A DNA stretch of 64,000 nucleotides from Methanosaeta sp. PtaU1.Bin112 (lineage in GTDB: Archaea > Halobacteriota > Methanosarcinia > Methanotrichales > Methanotrichaceae): positions 25,435 through 89,434 of the forward strand of contig MVRL01000090.1 of the NCBI GenBank assembly GCA_002067705.1. The letters run 5' to 3'. Position 1 is the stretch's first letter. Every line of letters begins with the position of its first letter. The position numbers and the translations under genes are program-made. Below, piece by piece: positions 8,056-17,218 of the stretch. The notes beneath the pieces were generated by a model that saw nothing but the letters and a program-made list of their open reading frames with translations, did not search any database and was not told where the DNA came from.

Positions 8056-9377
8056 ATTATTGCCACTTCCTTGCCCTGGAACCGAGGCGGGTCAAAGGCA
8101 AAATCGATGAACCTGTTATGCACTCCATCCACGCTCAATCGCACGAAGTATTTACCTTCAGATACCTGGGAAGCATCAAAGGTCAGATTGTATCTCGGCT
8201 CTTGGATCGGTTCGGCGGTGATCTCGATGCTGCCCAGGAAGAGAGAGGCCTTCTGAGTGGGTAGCACCCGCGGGCTGATGTTCACCAGAATGGCTCTCTT
8301 ATCAGCGGCATCGATGCTGACGACGACCGGAGAGAGCAGGAGAGGCAGCTGATTTGTTGCCGTCTCTTCTTTGCCTTTCCCAAAGACCACAGAAACGTCA
8401 TAGCGTCCTGCTGCCCAAAGCTGAGAAGGCAAGATCTCGCCTGCCTGGGGAAACTGGGGATCCTGGGGCAACGATAAAGAAATCTCATCCCCAGTTCTGC
8501 TGGCAAAATCCGCTCCATCGATTTCCCTCATTATTTTATGCTTATCATTCTTGAAGACAAGCCTCGCATCTGGATCTCTCAGAAGGTTATGGCCTTTGAT
8601 CACCAGAAGGTCCCCGAGATTTGCGCTCATCTGTCGGATTTTATTCATCTGAGGCTGCAATTCCAGAAGAGCCGGGTAGGAAGATCGCAGGCCCACCTGA
8701 GACGATATGCCCTCATTTTGCCTGCCGATGGCAAGAACAGGTAGAGGCGAGCGGGATGGACTGTGAGAGTCTATCAGCACAAGGGAAACCTGATAAGCTA
8801 CCGAAGGCCTATAGCTGGCCTGGAATGCCGACCAGAGCTTGGAGACCTCCTCGGTGCTCATGAAATAGGGTATGATCTTGATCTGCTCAATCTGATCCGC
8901 CAGGTCTGATGCCTTGAGAGAGTGCATCGATAAGGGAAGCAGTTCTGCTGTTATGGGAGACGTATTCATTTGGCTGCCATTTAGAGACTGCCTTATTGAG
9001 TCCCGATTGAGGACTGGCATTTCGTGCAGCAGCTGCATGGCATATCCCAGAAGTATCTCTGCTTCGAAGCTCTCCTTGCCATAGGCGGTGAGAACGTAGA
9101 AAAGATCCAGAGCAAGAGGCGGGTTGGATAGGCGTTGACCTCTGCAATCATAGGATGGAAGACCGACGTTTCGCCAACCGCTATTTGGTGAAACATGATA
9201 TAAAAAGAGGTTAAGCTGAGGAGCTTCATCATCGCCCACAGTTATCCTGGATGGAGGCAGGGCGGTGACCTTAACAGGACCTCCTACAGTTGAAGATACC
9301 GACTGGTCTATCAGGCAATTATCCAGAAGATCTTTCAGAACTGCCGTTACCGATGCTATAGCCAGGGCGTTGCTCAT
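8052..9377 (-). CDS. DUF4255 protein, eCIS tail terminator/cap (Afp16-like)
   Basis: A 441-residue protein. The N-terminal 185 residues show the DUF4255 (Pvc16) pattern: an opening helix AIASVTAVLKDLLDNCL, PPSRITVGDDEAPQLNLFLY, PPLALDLFYVLTAYG and AEILLGYAMQLLHEMPVL. Afp16-type proteins cap the tube and sheath and stop elongation. The remaining 250 residues carry IPT/TIG-like beta domains (VIKGHNLLRDPDARLVF; LSPVVVSIDAADK; FVRLSVDGVHNRF), a fusion seen in several non-Afp eCIS. Upstream and downstream genes overlap by ATGA. Confidence 0.87.
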   Translation of the reverse strand: MSNALAIASVTAVLKDLLDNCLIDQSVSSTVGGPVKVTALPPSRITVGDDEAPQLNLFLYHVSPNSGWRNVGLPSYDCRGQRLSNPPLALDLFYVLTAYGKESFEAEILLGYAMQLLHEMPVLNRDSIRQSLNGSQMNTSPITAELLPLSMHSLKASDLADQIEQIKIIPYFMSTEEVSKLWSAFQASYRPSVAYQVSLVLIDSHSPSRSPLPVLAIGRQNEGISSQVGLRSSYPALLELQPQMNKIRQMSANLGDLLVIKGHNLLRDPDARLVFKNDKHKIMREIDGADFASRTGDEISLSLPQDPQFPQAGEILPSQLWAAGRYDVSVVFGKGKEETATNQLPLLLSPVVVSIDAADKRAILVNISPRVLPTQKASLFLGSIEITAEPIQEPRYNLTFDASQVSEGKYFVRLSVDGVHNRFIDFAFDPPRFQGKEVAII

Positions 9378-10435
9378 CTTGATCTGCCTCTCAGTGATGC
9401 AAGATAGTCATCCAGGGAAGAGGAAGGCGGATTTGTCTCCCTTCTCTCCACTCGTTTCTCTGGAGGTTTAACGGCACGCACCTCTATTCGGCCAATGGTG
9501 ACTTTTATGGAAGGCTGGATCTGTCCGGACTGCTCCTGAGATGCCACAATTGGTTTTTGCAGCTTTTTTGGCTGCTCTATCTTAAAAGCCGGTGAAGATG
9601 CTATAATATCATGCATCAATTCCTGGCTGGACACCAGCTTCTCGCCTGGCAAAACTGAATTTTCATTTTGCCGGAAACTTCCCATTAAATTTGGCTCCAT
9701 CAGCTGGCTGCCCAAAGCCCTCCTCTTTTCGGTTCCACTCTCCATATTGCCGCCATTTTCATTGCTTCGCTCTGAAACGCTGCTCTCTAAATAGCTTTTA
9801 TCAATTTTGGAGAAAATCATCTCAGAATTCTCCGTCTGCTGATGGTGCCTGCTCTGCGGAGGATTTCCCATCTGCCGGAGATGTCCTGTATGCTGGGAAT
9901 TCCAGACACCGTATTTCTGAGGAGGAGCATCATGAAGATTGCCATAATCCAATCCCGTAGCGCCATCATCCTTGCCGATTGCAGGCGGTTTGGCTTCATC
10001 GCTTTGATTATCATCCGCTCTCTGATTTTCGCCCGAATGCTGCAAATCCCTCAGAGCGATAGGAGCGGATTTTCCTGCCAGTTCTTCAGGATCTTTCTCG
10101 ATACGATCCGATTCCAATGGCGCAATTTCGTCATTTGTATCAGCAATCAGGCATCCAGCAGAATTTTTGGATACAGTAGACATCAATTTGATAGGCAAAT
10201 TTGTAAGAGGCATATCTCCGGATCGGACGACATCAGCATCTAGATCGGTAGTTTCAATAGCTTCTCTTCTTCTCTGCCCAGACGACCTTAAGCGGAAAGC
10301 ATCTTCAGCCGGAACTATCGATGAAATGAGAAGCTCCTGGCTAAATGCAGGCTCAAAGAGCGATGGAACACGCGGCTGCAGGAAATTTTGCTTTCCTGAG
10401 GCTCTTCTAGCCAGATTTTCCAGATAGTCGCTCAT
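9374..10435 (-). CDS. Disordered eCIS protein with conserved C-terminal motif
   Basis: A 353-residue protein, mostly polar and Ser/Gln/Asn/Pro-rich, without a folded core I can recognise. The start is taken at the ATG at 10435, which overlaps the preceding TGA (ATGA); an upstream in-frame ATG at 10573 would lie inside the previous gene. The only conserved-looking part is the C-terminus, KVTIGRIEVRAVKPPEKR followed by LDDYLASLRGR. I recall this motif from the gene next to DUF4255 in other eCIS and tail-like clusters. It may tether two complexes through its ends. The central region has no visible repeats, domains or membrane segments. Confidence 0.68.
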   Translation of the reverse strand: MSDYLENLARRASGKQNFLQPRVPSLFEPAFSQELLISSIVPAEDAFRLRSSGQRRREAIETTDLDADVVRSGDMPLTNLPIKLMSTVSKNSAGCLIADTNDEIAPLESDRIEKDPEELAGKSAPIALRDLQHSGENQRADDNQSDEAKPPAIGKDDGATGLDYGNLHDAPPQKYGVWNSQHTGHLRQMGNPPQSRHHQQTENSEMIFSKIDKSYLESSVSERSNENGGNMESGTEKRRALGSQLMEPNLMGSFRQNENSVLPGEKLVSSQELMHDIIASSPAFKIEQPKKLQKPIVASQEQSGQIQPSIKVTIGRIEVRAVKPPEKRVERRETNPPSSSLDDYLASLRGRSR

Positions 10436-11181
10436 TTGCCCACCATTTCCATGTAGAGCTGTCTCTTCCACTGACTCATGCCTACAATCTCCTTCTCGCT
10501 CCAGCCGTAGGCCGATGCCAGAATATGCACCTCTCTGAGGGTGCGAAGGGCCCATATGTCGATCTCCATGCAAAAAAAAGTGGCAATATCAAAGACCCTT
10601 TGCCAATCTGACCCACAGGAGGGACATATTAGATTTATCTCAATATTGGCCTGCGGATCGATCTCTCTCATCCGCTTAGAAATTTCTTCCCTGCTGCGTT
10701 CCGGGATAAGGATATCATTGCTGCGAATATTGCTGCAAACCAGGCCATTTCTTCGAATCTGAGTAATGCAACGCCTGAGCACCAAATCTTTTGCCTTTTC
10801 GATGTTATTGTGCCCGGAAATGGCAATGAGATCGCTGCCAGTCGGAAGCCTGAAATCGATTTCATATTCGCCGGATATAATTGAAAAGCTTTCAGTTGAA
10901 ATGTCGGATGCATTTGCTTTTAAATCAGGCATCCTCATAGGTAGATCGAGGAGACTATTGCAGACCGGGCAGCTCTCAAGACAATTGATCATCGGTCCAA
11001 AGGTGAGATCTCGCAGATCCATGAGAGCTGCATCGATTTTCCCGATGCTCATGGAGAGAAGATCATCCATCTCCAAATCATCACGAGCTGCTGCCAGCAG
11101 CAATAGGGAGCGCTGCGAAATAGGGTAAGCATGCCCCTGCTCCCAGACATCGAGCAACTGCAAAGCCGTTAAGCCTTTCAT
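10432..11181 (-). CDS. eCIS baseplate protein, T4 gp26-like family, with two CxxC knuckles
   Basis: A 249-residue protein in the position of the phage-type baseplate protein that often follows tube genes. Residues 71-74 (CPVC) and 186-189 (CPSC) form two zinc-knuckle-like pairs separated by a beta-rich segment, so a split zinc ribbon is likely. The C-terminal helix includes EVHILASAYGWSEKEIVGMS, a signature shared by phage tail-assembly proteins that read W(S/T)xxEIxxM. The family name is recalled by pattern; exact baseplate location is inference. The gene follows the tube gene after 32 bases and couples by ATGA to the disordered protein gene. Confidence 0.7.
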   Translation of the reverse strand: MKGLTALQLLDVWEQGHAYPISQRSLLLLAAARDDLEMDDLLSMSIGKIDAALMDLRDLTFGPMINCLESCPVCNSLLDLPMRMPDLKANASDISTESFSIISGEYEIDFRLPTGSDLIAISGHNNIEKAKDLVLRRCITQIRRNGLVCSNIRSNDILIPERSREEISKRMREIDPQANIEINLICPSCGSDWQRVFDIATFFCMEIDIWALRTLREVHILASAYGWSEKEIVGMSQWKRQLYMEMVGK

Positions 11182-11213
11182 ACTGGAAAGTTCCTTAGCT
11201 ATCCGCTGATGAG

Positions 11214-11738
11214 CTACTCAGGCAGCACCTTCTCCTCAGGCTCAGAGACGCTCTTATCCCTTTCCCAGCCCTCATTTTCCAGCTTGATGGTCTGAATGGC
11301 CACAGCGTTGGCATTGGCATCCAGATCAGGAATGGCCTGATACTCCGAAACCCAGCACCTATAGACAAAGTAGGATATTGCCAGCTGGCCGGCTTCATTG
11401 TAGACCTCTATGGTTATGTCCTTGCGGAAATCCTTCAGGGAGACCTCCGAGCTGAGACCAGCGCCGAAATTCCAGACTTTGCTGGCCCACTTCTCAAACT
11501 CCAGATCGTGGGTGACGCCCCTCTCCAGGGTTATGGCCTCAAACTCAGTTCTGCCCGGAGACTTTCTGGAGCTGCTCGGATCGCCGCCTTCACGATGCTT
11601 GACCACCTCAGTGGTTCTTTTAAGAGCGCCTACCTTGCTGATACCTGCCACATAACGGCCATCCCACTTGACTCTGAACTTAAAATTTTTGTATGGATCG
11701 AATCTCTGCGGCTGTACGTTAACGCTAAACTGTGCCAT
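11214..11738 (-). CDS. eCIS inner tube protein (T4 gp19/Afp1-like)
   Basis: A 174-residue tail tube protein. It has the family pattern: DPYKNFKFRVKWDGRYVAG near the N-terminus, a VVKHREGGDP loop, ITLERGVTHDLEFEKWAS in the middle, and YRCWVSEYQAIPDLDANANA towards the end, closing with IQTIKLENEGWERD. Such subunits stack as hexameric rings to make the inner tube that carries cargo. Only one tube gene is visible here, whereas Afp has Afp1 and Afp5; the adaptor at 2051-2710 may supply the second role. The gene follows the sheath gene after 16 bases, with GGAGG just before the ATG. Confidence 0.92.
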   Translation of the reverse strand: MAQFSVNVQPQRFDPYKNFKFRVKWDGRYVAGISKVGALKRTTEVVKHREGGDPSSSRKSPGRTEFEAITLERGVTHDLEFEKWASKVWNFGAGLSSEVSLKDFRKDITIEVYNEAGQLAISYFVYRCWVSEYQAIPDLDANANAVAIQTIKLENEGWERDKSVSEPEEKVLPE

Positions 11739-11754
11739 AATTGCTGAACCTCCT

Positions 11755-13485
11755 TTAAGTCTGGACCTGACCTGCTATCTGCTGCAACTTTATTACTACG
11801 AATTCCGCCGGCTTGAGGGGCGCAAATCCCACTACAACGTTCACAATGCCAGAATCAATTTCGCTCTGGGTAGTGGTCTCGCGATCGCATTTGACGAAAT
11901 AGGCCTCTTTGGGAGTCGCGCCCTGAAAAGCACCCTGCCGGAAGAGGTTATGCATGAATGCGCCTGCATTCAGTCGAATTTGCGACCAGAGTGGCTCATC
12001 ATTTGGTTCAAATACCGCCCACTTAAGGCCCCGGAAGAGGCTCTCCTCTATGAATAACGCTGTGCGCCTGACAGGAATATACTTCCATTCTGAAGCAAGG
12101 CGATCATCCCCTTGCAGCGTCCTGGCTCCCCACACCACCCGCCCTGCAGGAGGAAGCGCCCTAAGGCAATTTATCCCCAGGGGATTGAGCTCTCCATTTT
12201 CAGCATCTGTGAGTGAAACGCTCAACTGAGGGACGCCCACCAGTGAAGCTTCCAGGCCAGCCGGAGCCTTCCATACGCCGCGCTGCATATCAGTGCGGGC
12301 AAATATGCCGGCCACCGCACCACAGGGAACGAAGTCTTCCATCTGATTATTGCGAAGCGGATTAGGCTGCTTCAATCTAGGGAAAAACAACGCTGCATTC
12401 TTGCTTTTCGTTCCCAGATTATCCACCTGCTCCTTTGCAGTCTTCTTGCTCTTCCATTCGCTAGGCGAATCTATGAGAAGCATGGCCCTTCTTTTCTCAC
12501 AATAGGCTGCGGCAGCAGAGATCAGAGCGGAATCGACATTTTCTGCCGAATTATATGGAGGGATGCATAGGATATTAAATAAGTCGACCTGTTCGAGAGC
12601 ATAGAGTCCTTTCTTATTAGTCTCAGCCCCATCCTGAATGAAATTGCTGGCATCTGTTAAAGGCACTCCATCCGAGCCTTCCATTTCTGTTTTTTTCGTA
12701 GCAATAGTTGATCTAGCTGCAGTGATGGCGGCCTCTAAGGCAGCGATCTCGCTATCAGTTGGTGATGGAGTCGCTTTTTTTGCAGCTTCAAGCTTCTTCT
12801 TGGCCTCTTTGCATTCTGATTCTGCTTCCGTCACATCATCGCTGCTTGATATAACGCCAAGCGTCTGACTTGCAGGATAACTTACAGCATCATCCCAGCG
12901 CACCAGTCTTGATTCGTTCTCCAGTACTCTGCAGAGGCTACGTGGACTCTCCTTAATTGACAGATTGAGGAATTTCTCAGTGATTCCATTTGGGCCAATG
13001 TCGGTGACAGTCAGGTTGAATAGGTCGGCTTTGGTCAATCCCATGCGCAGGGCCACATCCTCTGAGACATCATAGTCGATTGTTGCCCTGAGATTTGCAC
13101 CCCACTTCCCTTCGTAAGCAGCTTCGAGATTGATATCTCCGATCGACGTTCCGCTCGCATCTTTGATATTGATATTCATCTTGGCCTTCGCTGACGGCGC
13201 ATTGGGGGTGATTAGATCCGAATTGTAAAGTCTGACGATAATGGCCTGGCTTCCGCCATTCAGAAAGAAATCCCGCACCGCATATCCAAGAGCGCTTTCA
13301 ATCCAGAGTCCTCCAAATATGCGTTCGAAATCACTATAGCTGTTTATCGTCGTGGCCACATCGGTCGGACCTCTCAGAGCGCGGCCAAAGAAGGCGGCTA
13401 TCGAGGTAGCGACTCCTGTTATGGTGTGCACACCGCTAGGAAGCTCCTCGATGTAGACACCTGGGTAGGTCAGCTGTGCTGGCAT
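11755..13485 (-). CDS. eCIS contractile sheath protein with helical insertion
   Basis: A 576-residue tail sheath protein, first gene of the operon. The N-terminus is the typical arm: TYPGVYIEELPSGVHTITGV, then TSIAAFFGRA and the RIFGGLW strand. The C-terminal half has the conserved core: WGARTLQGDDRLASEWKYIP, RRTALFIEESLFRGLKW, FEPNDEPLWSQIR and a closing EFVVIKLQQIA. Residues about 216-270 (bases 12676-12840) are an alpha-helical, Lys/Glu/Ala-rich insertion with a PSPTDSE turn, unusual for sheaths and probably exposed on the particle surface. GAGGAGAGG lies a few bases before the ATG. A single sheath gene is present, against three in Afp. Confidence 0.93.
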   Translation of the reverse strand: MPAQLTYPGVYIEELPSGVHTITGVATSIAAFFGRALRGPTDVATTINSYSDFERIFGGLWIESALGYAVRDFFLNGGSQAIIVRLYNSDLITPNAPSAKAKMNINIKDASGTSIGDINLEAAYEGKWGANLRATIDYDVSEDVALRMGLTKADLFNLTVTDIGPNGITEKFLNLSIKESPRSLCRVLENESRLVRWDDAVSYPASQTLGVISSSDDVTEAESECKEAKKKLEAAKKATPSPTDSEIAALEAAITAARSTIATKKTEMEGSDGVPLTDASNFIQDGAETNKKGLYALEQVDLFNILCIPPYNSAENVDSALISAAAAYCEKRRAMLLIDSPSEWKSKKTAKEQVDNLGTKSKNAALFFPRLKQPNPLRNNQMEDFVPCGAVAGIFARTDMQRGVWKAPAGLEASLVGVPQLSVSLTDAENGELNPLGINCLRALPPAGRVVWGARTLQGDDRLASEWKYIPVRRTALFIEESLFRGLKWAVFEPNDEPLWSQIRLNAGAFMHNLFRQGAFQGATPKEAYFVKCDRETTTQSEIDSGIVNVVVGFAPLKPAEFVVIKLQQIAGQVQT

Positions 13486-13922
13486 TAATATCCTCTCCTC
13501 TATTTATATAATTTATAATAGAATTCCAAATAGCGGCCCTAATAATCGCTAGGAGCAGATAGCTTCAAAACGATTGGCGCAAAAAGCATCCACTAATTCA
13601 TGGAGTCTCATCGCCCAATTGCTCGCTCCAGATCAATTCAGCGATTTGCCTCAGAATAGAGGCAAAAATACCTTATTACTATCAAGCCTAATATGGCATT
13701 ATTCAATTTTTTGGCCAATACAATAACTCTGGAACAATTTGAGTTTAATTTTGTTAATTGGATCAAGATATATATTCTTTTCGGGTAAGAGAAAAATTAT
13801 CGAGGACTTTAAGTTGCTTGGTAATATGATCCATGAAAAGATAGGCAGAAAAATATGAAAGAGACAATAAGATAGAGAAAAATAAAAAATAGTAATTAGA
13901 TAGGAAAGATACATGCTGCTCA
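13486..13922 (-). promoter_or_regulatory. Leader of the eCIS operon with RBS and TATA-like element
   Basis: This 437-base stretch precedes the sheath gene. On the minus strand a strong ribosome binding site GAGGAGAGG lies at about 13491-13499, and an AT run reading TATAAATTATATAAATA lies at 13501-13517. The TATA-like element sits so close to the ATG that a transcript from it would barely include the RBS, so the true promoter may lie further up, for instance at the AATATATATC near 13765. The rest is AT-rich with no convincing coding sequence. Short open frames here have biased, low-information composition. Confidence 0.35.
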
Positions 13923-14450
13923 TTATGAAATATCTTCTTTTGCGGTTTGACCGATTCTCTCCTGGATCTTTTTATAGGCCGAAATGAGGATACCCATATC
14001 ACAAGTATTTCCTTGGGACTTAATGCGATCTACTTCAAGGAGAAAGAGGCAGACAAATTCATCCTCAATCTTGTTCATCTCAGCAAATCTCATAGCTATC
14101 CTTTTAAGCTGAACTCTATTCGAATAGCTTTTAGGAAAATCTCCATTTATAAGATTAAAAATAAGCCCGCACCCAGAATGGCCGAAAGTCGGAGTAGATG
14201 GGCCGATAGAGGTCGGTATATAGTCCTTGAATGTATGACCCTGGATGAATTCACCACACTCGCAAAGAATGGTTCGTTTTATTATTTTAATCGCCCCCAG
14301 CTTGTTATTTATCAGAACTCTCAGAGGATAAAAGGCAGATAGGGGCATTCTTGACAGAGAAGGCTTGGCCCTAAGTCTGGCTTTCAAGGTCCGCGAAGAG
14401 ATGATTTCTATTATGCTATGATGCAATGATATTTGATCATTTAAAAACAT
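13923..14450 (-). CDS. Hypothetical protein with possible Cys/His metal site
   Basis: This open frame of 175 codons is not a family I can name. It has protein-like features: TILCECGEFIQGHTF, then SIGPSTPTFGHSGCGLIF, giving a Cys-x-Cys, His, His, Cys series that could bind a metal. A helical C-terminus follows (MNKIEDEFVCLFLLEVDRIK, then ILISAYKKIQERIGQ). The first 50 residues are poor in pattern and no RBS is visible before the ATG at 14450, so the real start may be internal. It has no operon partner: the AT-rich desert lies upstream and the eCIS leader downstream. Confidence 0.55.
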   Translation of the reverse strand: MFLNDQISLHHSIIEIISSRTLKARLRAKPSLSRMPLSAFYPLRVLINNKLGAIKIIKRTILCECGEFIQGHTFKDYIPTSIGPSTPTFGHSGCGLIFNLINGDFPKSYSNRVQLKRIAMRFAEMNKIEDEFVCLFLLEVDRIKSQGNTCDMGILISAYKKIQERIGQTAKEDIS

Positions 14451-15844
14451 TATGATGATGTTTTTTTGGGCAGGTTAATCTAGGTTTTCTCTATGTCAAG
14501 TGCTGTAGATATGCATATCCATATGATGTTACCCGATATTAACGCCTTAAGAATCACAAAAAAAGGATTATCAATAAAGGCAATATTCATTCATGAAATG
14601 TGCTGCTTATCCATTTCATAATATCTCTAACTTTTCGTCTCAAAGTATTTATCAAGTTCAAAATAATATAGTAATTAAAGTTAAATAATAGTATTATATA
14701 AGTCAATACAAATATAATTATAAAATATTAATAAATTAATTAACATATATAATAAAATAAATAAAAATATTAATAAATATAAAAATATTCTAAATTAATT
14801 ATACACAATATTAATTTAATAATAAAAATTACAATAATAATATAAATCAAAGATAAAAATATTTATAGATAAACTAATAAGTATGTACAAAGATAATACA
14901 AAATTTATAAATATACATAATTAAAACTTTTTAAAGCTAATTATTTATTTTAAATTAATAGTTTTAAAATAAAAACATAACAAATTATGAAATGAAATTA
15001 TGTTTCTCGGACATAGAGGCAAGCAGTAACCAAAGAGGAAAGAACATCTTCAATTGCTATCCGATACTATATACTATGTGTATGATTTTTCCCCCCTTAT
15101 CTTTTGGGCAATTTTGTTTATATTTTCATTCCATATACTATATGAATATGTCGCATCCATCGCCCATCCTCATGCTTTTCGAGATGAAAATATGATTTAA
15201 CAATCAAACGAGATTCAAAGATATATTCATTCAGATGGACTATAAGAATATCAAGCCATAATTTAATTAATTTTGATTATTTTATAAAATATCTTTTAGA
15301 TGATTACATATAGCAGTTTCTATGCATATCAATATTTATAAAATAATCTGGATCAAATTTTCAAAGGTGCTAAGTGATCTATAAAAAAATATATAAATAT
15401 TAGTAAATGTTTAGATTAAAATTATAATAAATAACACATTATTAATTAATATTTTAATTAACATTCTAATAAATTTATAAGATTTCAAATTTAAAGTACC
15501 ATTAAATTGATACTATTCAAACATAATATTAAATTAATAATACTATAAAATTTTAGTAAAACTAATAATAATTAATATTAATTGTATATATTAAAATTAA
15601 TAATTCATCGCAGGTTAAGTTTTAAATGTATAAATATATAAAATAATAGTTAGAGATTATAATATTATTAATATATTATTATAATTTAGACTTTTAAAAT
15701 ATTTGCTTTGAAAGATGTCTGAGCAAAAAGTGAGAGTTCATAGAGAAAGGAAACCTGAAAAAGAATCACGCTCATCTTAAAGATAGAGAATCTTTATATC
15801 GATATGGGGTTGTCATAAAGTCAAGGTGAGCCTACGGAATCGCT
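14451..15844. other. AT-rich gene-poor stretch of about 1.4 kb
   Basis: From about 14640 to 15000 and 15230 to 15700 the sequence is nearly all A and T, with runs built from AATTAATA, TAAAATA and ATATAATA words, in sharp contrast to the roughly balanced composition on both sides. No coding frame has protein-like composition; a 67-codon frame at 14992-15195 looks accidental. I see no tRNA, no clear long inverted repeat and no transposase. A moderate-composition island at about 14990-15200 splits the two AT blocks. It could be a low-complexity spacer, a binding region for chromatin or replication proteins, or a scar from a lost element. There is no Orc1/Cdc6 gene nearby to support an origin. 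Confidence 0.7.
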
Positions 15845-17218
15845 ATGACCGATATTATGCAAGAGTTGAAGGAGATCGTCGGAGAGAGCGTCTCTTCCTC
15901 TCCAGGAGAGAGATGCTGCTATGCAGGAGATGCATCTCAAATTACCGGGATGCCTGACTTTGTTGTACGCCCGCAAAGCACAAGCCAGGTCTCCCGCATT
16001 CTCCGATTATGCAGCAAAAGGCTCATTGCCGTCACTGCCCGTGGAGCTGGCACAGGGCTTGCGGGCGGCTGCTCTCCGGTCAGGGGCGGCATTGTCCTTG
16101 ACATGTCCGCAATGAACAGGATACTGGAAATAGATATAGAAAACCAACAGGTCATCGTTGAGCCTGGCGTTGTAGCCGAGAAGCTCAATTCTGCTTTGAG
16201 GCCCTACGGCTTTTTCTTTCCGCCGGATCCTGGAAGCCTCGCCATGTGCACAATAGGAGGGATGATCTCCAATAACAGCAGCGGCATGCGCTCTGTTAAA
16301 TACGGAACGGTAAGAAATTATGTCCTTGATCTGGAGGTAGTGCTTGCTGACGGAAAAGTCCTCCATACCGGTAAAAAGGTGCTCAAATCATCAGCAGGAT
16401 ATGATCTTACCCGGCTCTTTGTGGGATCGGAGGGAACGCTGGGAATCATCACCCAGGCTGGATTGAAGATATCCCCACTGCCCAGCGCCAGAAAATTGAT
16501 CCTGGCATGCTTTGAAGAAGCAGAGATTGCCGGCCAGGCAGTAATAGAGATCTTTGCCAGCGGCATAACACCCTCTGCCTGCGAGATTCTCGACAGAACA
16601 ACTCTTCAGGTCCTGAAGCTCTGCGATCCCTTGCTTGCCATACCAGAGGATGGAGATATAATCCTATTCGAGGTGGACGGAACTGAGCAATCGACCTCTG
16701 AAGCGGCAGAGCAGATCTGCCAGATAAGCCAGCATACAGCTAAAAGCGTGAGAATTGCTTTAGGCAGGGAGATGGATAGCATCTGGGCAGCAAGGAGGCT
16801 GGTGGGAGCCGCCATATCCCGGCTTGATCCCAGCAAGACTCGAATTTATATGGGGGAAGATGTGGGTGTCCCCATTAAGGAGATTCCAGCGCTCATCAAG
16901 AAGGTACAGCAGATCACCACTAAGCTAGACATCCCGGCAATGAAATACGGACACATTGGAGACGGAAATCTGCATGTCGCTCTCTTCATTGATGTCATGA
17001 GCGAAGAGCAATGGCAGAAGCTTCAATTGGCAGCGGATAGAATTCACAGGGCGGCAATGGAGTTGGGCGGAACGGTCAGCTCCGAGCATGGAATCGGCCT
17101 TGCCCGCGCCCATTATCTTCCAGAGCAAATGGGCGATGAGGCATTCATAGTGATGCGATCAATCAAAAATGCCCTGGACAGCCAGGGAATCCTCAATCCG
17201 GGAAAGATGGGGCTCTAA
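15845..17218 (+). CDS. FAD-linked oxidase, GlcD / D-lactate dehydrogenase type
   Basis: A 457-residue flavoprotein that should oxidise a 2-hydroxyacid (D-lactate or glycolate) and pass electrons to the Fe-S partner encoded next. The PCMH-type FAD domain is clear: VRPQSTSQVSRILRL, TARGAGTGLAGGCSPVRGG, VVEPGVV-like VIVEPGVVAEKLN, FFPPDPGSLAMCTIGGMISN and GLFVGSEG-like LFVGSEGTLGIITQ. The C-terminal oxidase domain ends KYGHIGDGNLHVALF, SSEHGIGLAR and LDSQGILNPGKM, which are substrate and metal-site motifs of the family. The stop and the next start share a base (TAATG). Substrate choice cannot be read from sequence. Confidence 0.9.
   Translation: MTDIMQELKEIVGESVSSSPGERCCYAGDASQITGMPDFVVRPQSTSQVSRILRLCSKRLIAVTARGAGTGLAGGCSPVRGGIVLDMSAMNRILEIDIENQQVIVEPGVVAEKLNSALRPYGFFFPPDPGSLAMCTIGGMISNNSSGMRSVKYGTVRNYVLDLEVVLADGKVLHTGKKVLKSSAGYDLTRLFVGSEGTLGIITQAGLKISPLPSARKLILACFEEAEIAGQAVIEIFASGITPSACEILDRTTLQVLKLCDPLLAIPEDGDIILFEVDGTEQSTSEAAEQICQISQHTAKSVRIALGREMDSIWAARRLVGAAISRLDPSKTRIYMGEDVGVPIKEIPALIKKVQQITTKLDIPAMKYGHIGDGNLHVALFIDVMSEEQWQKLQLAADRIHRAAMELGGTVSSEHGIGLARAHYLPEQMGDEAFIVMRSIKNALDSQGILNPGKMGL

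Noticed and set aside
13699..14002. Hydrophobic minus-strand frames before the eCIS operon
   Set aside because: Phe/Ile/Ser-rich peptides typical of AT-rich non-coding sequence; no RBS or conserved motif.
14992..15195. 67-codon frame in the AT-rich desert
   Set aside because: Composition follows the local DNA, there is no RBS, and the peptide has no domain-like pattern.
14640..15700. Replication origin or CRISPR array in the AT-rich stretch
   Set aside because: No regular spacing of identical repeats, no cas genes, and no Orc1/Cdc6 gene or clear ORB motif nearby.
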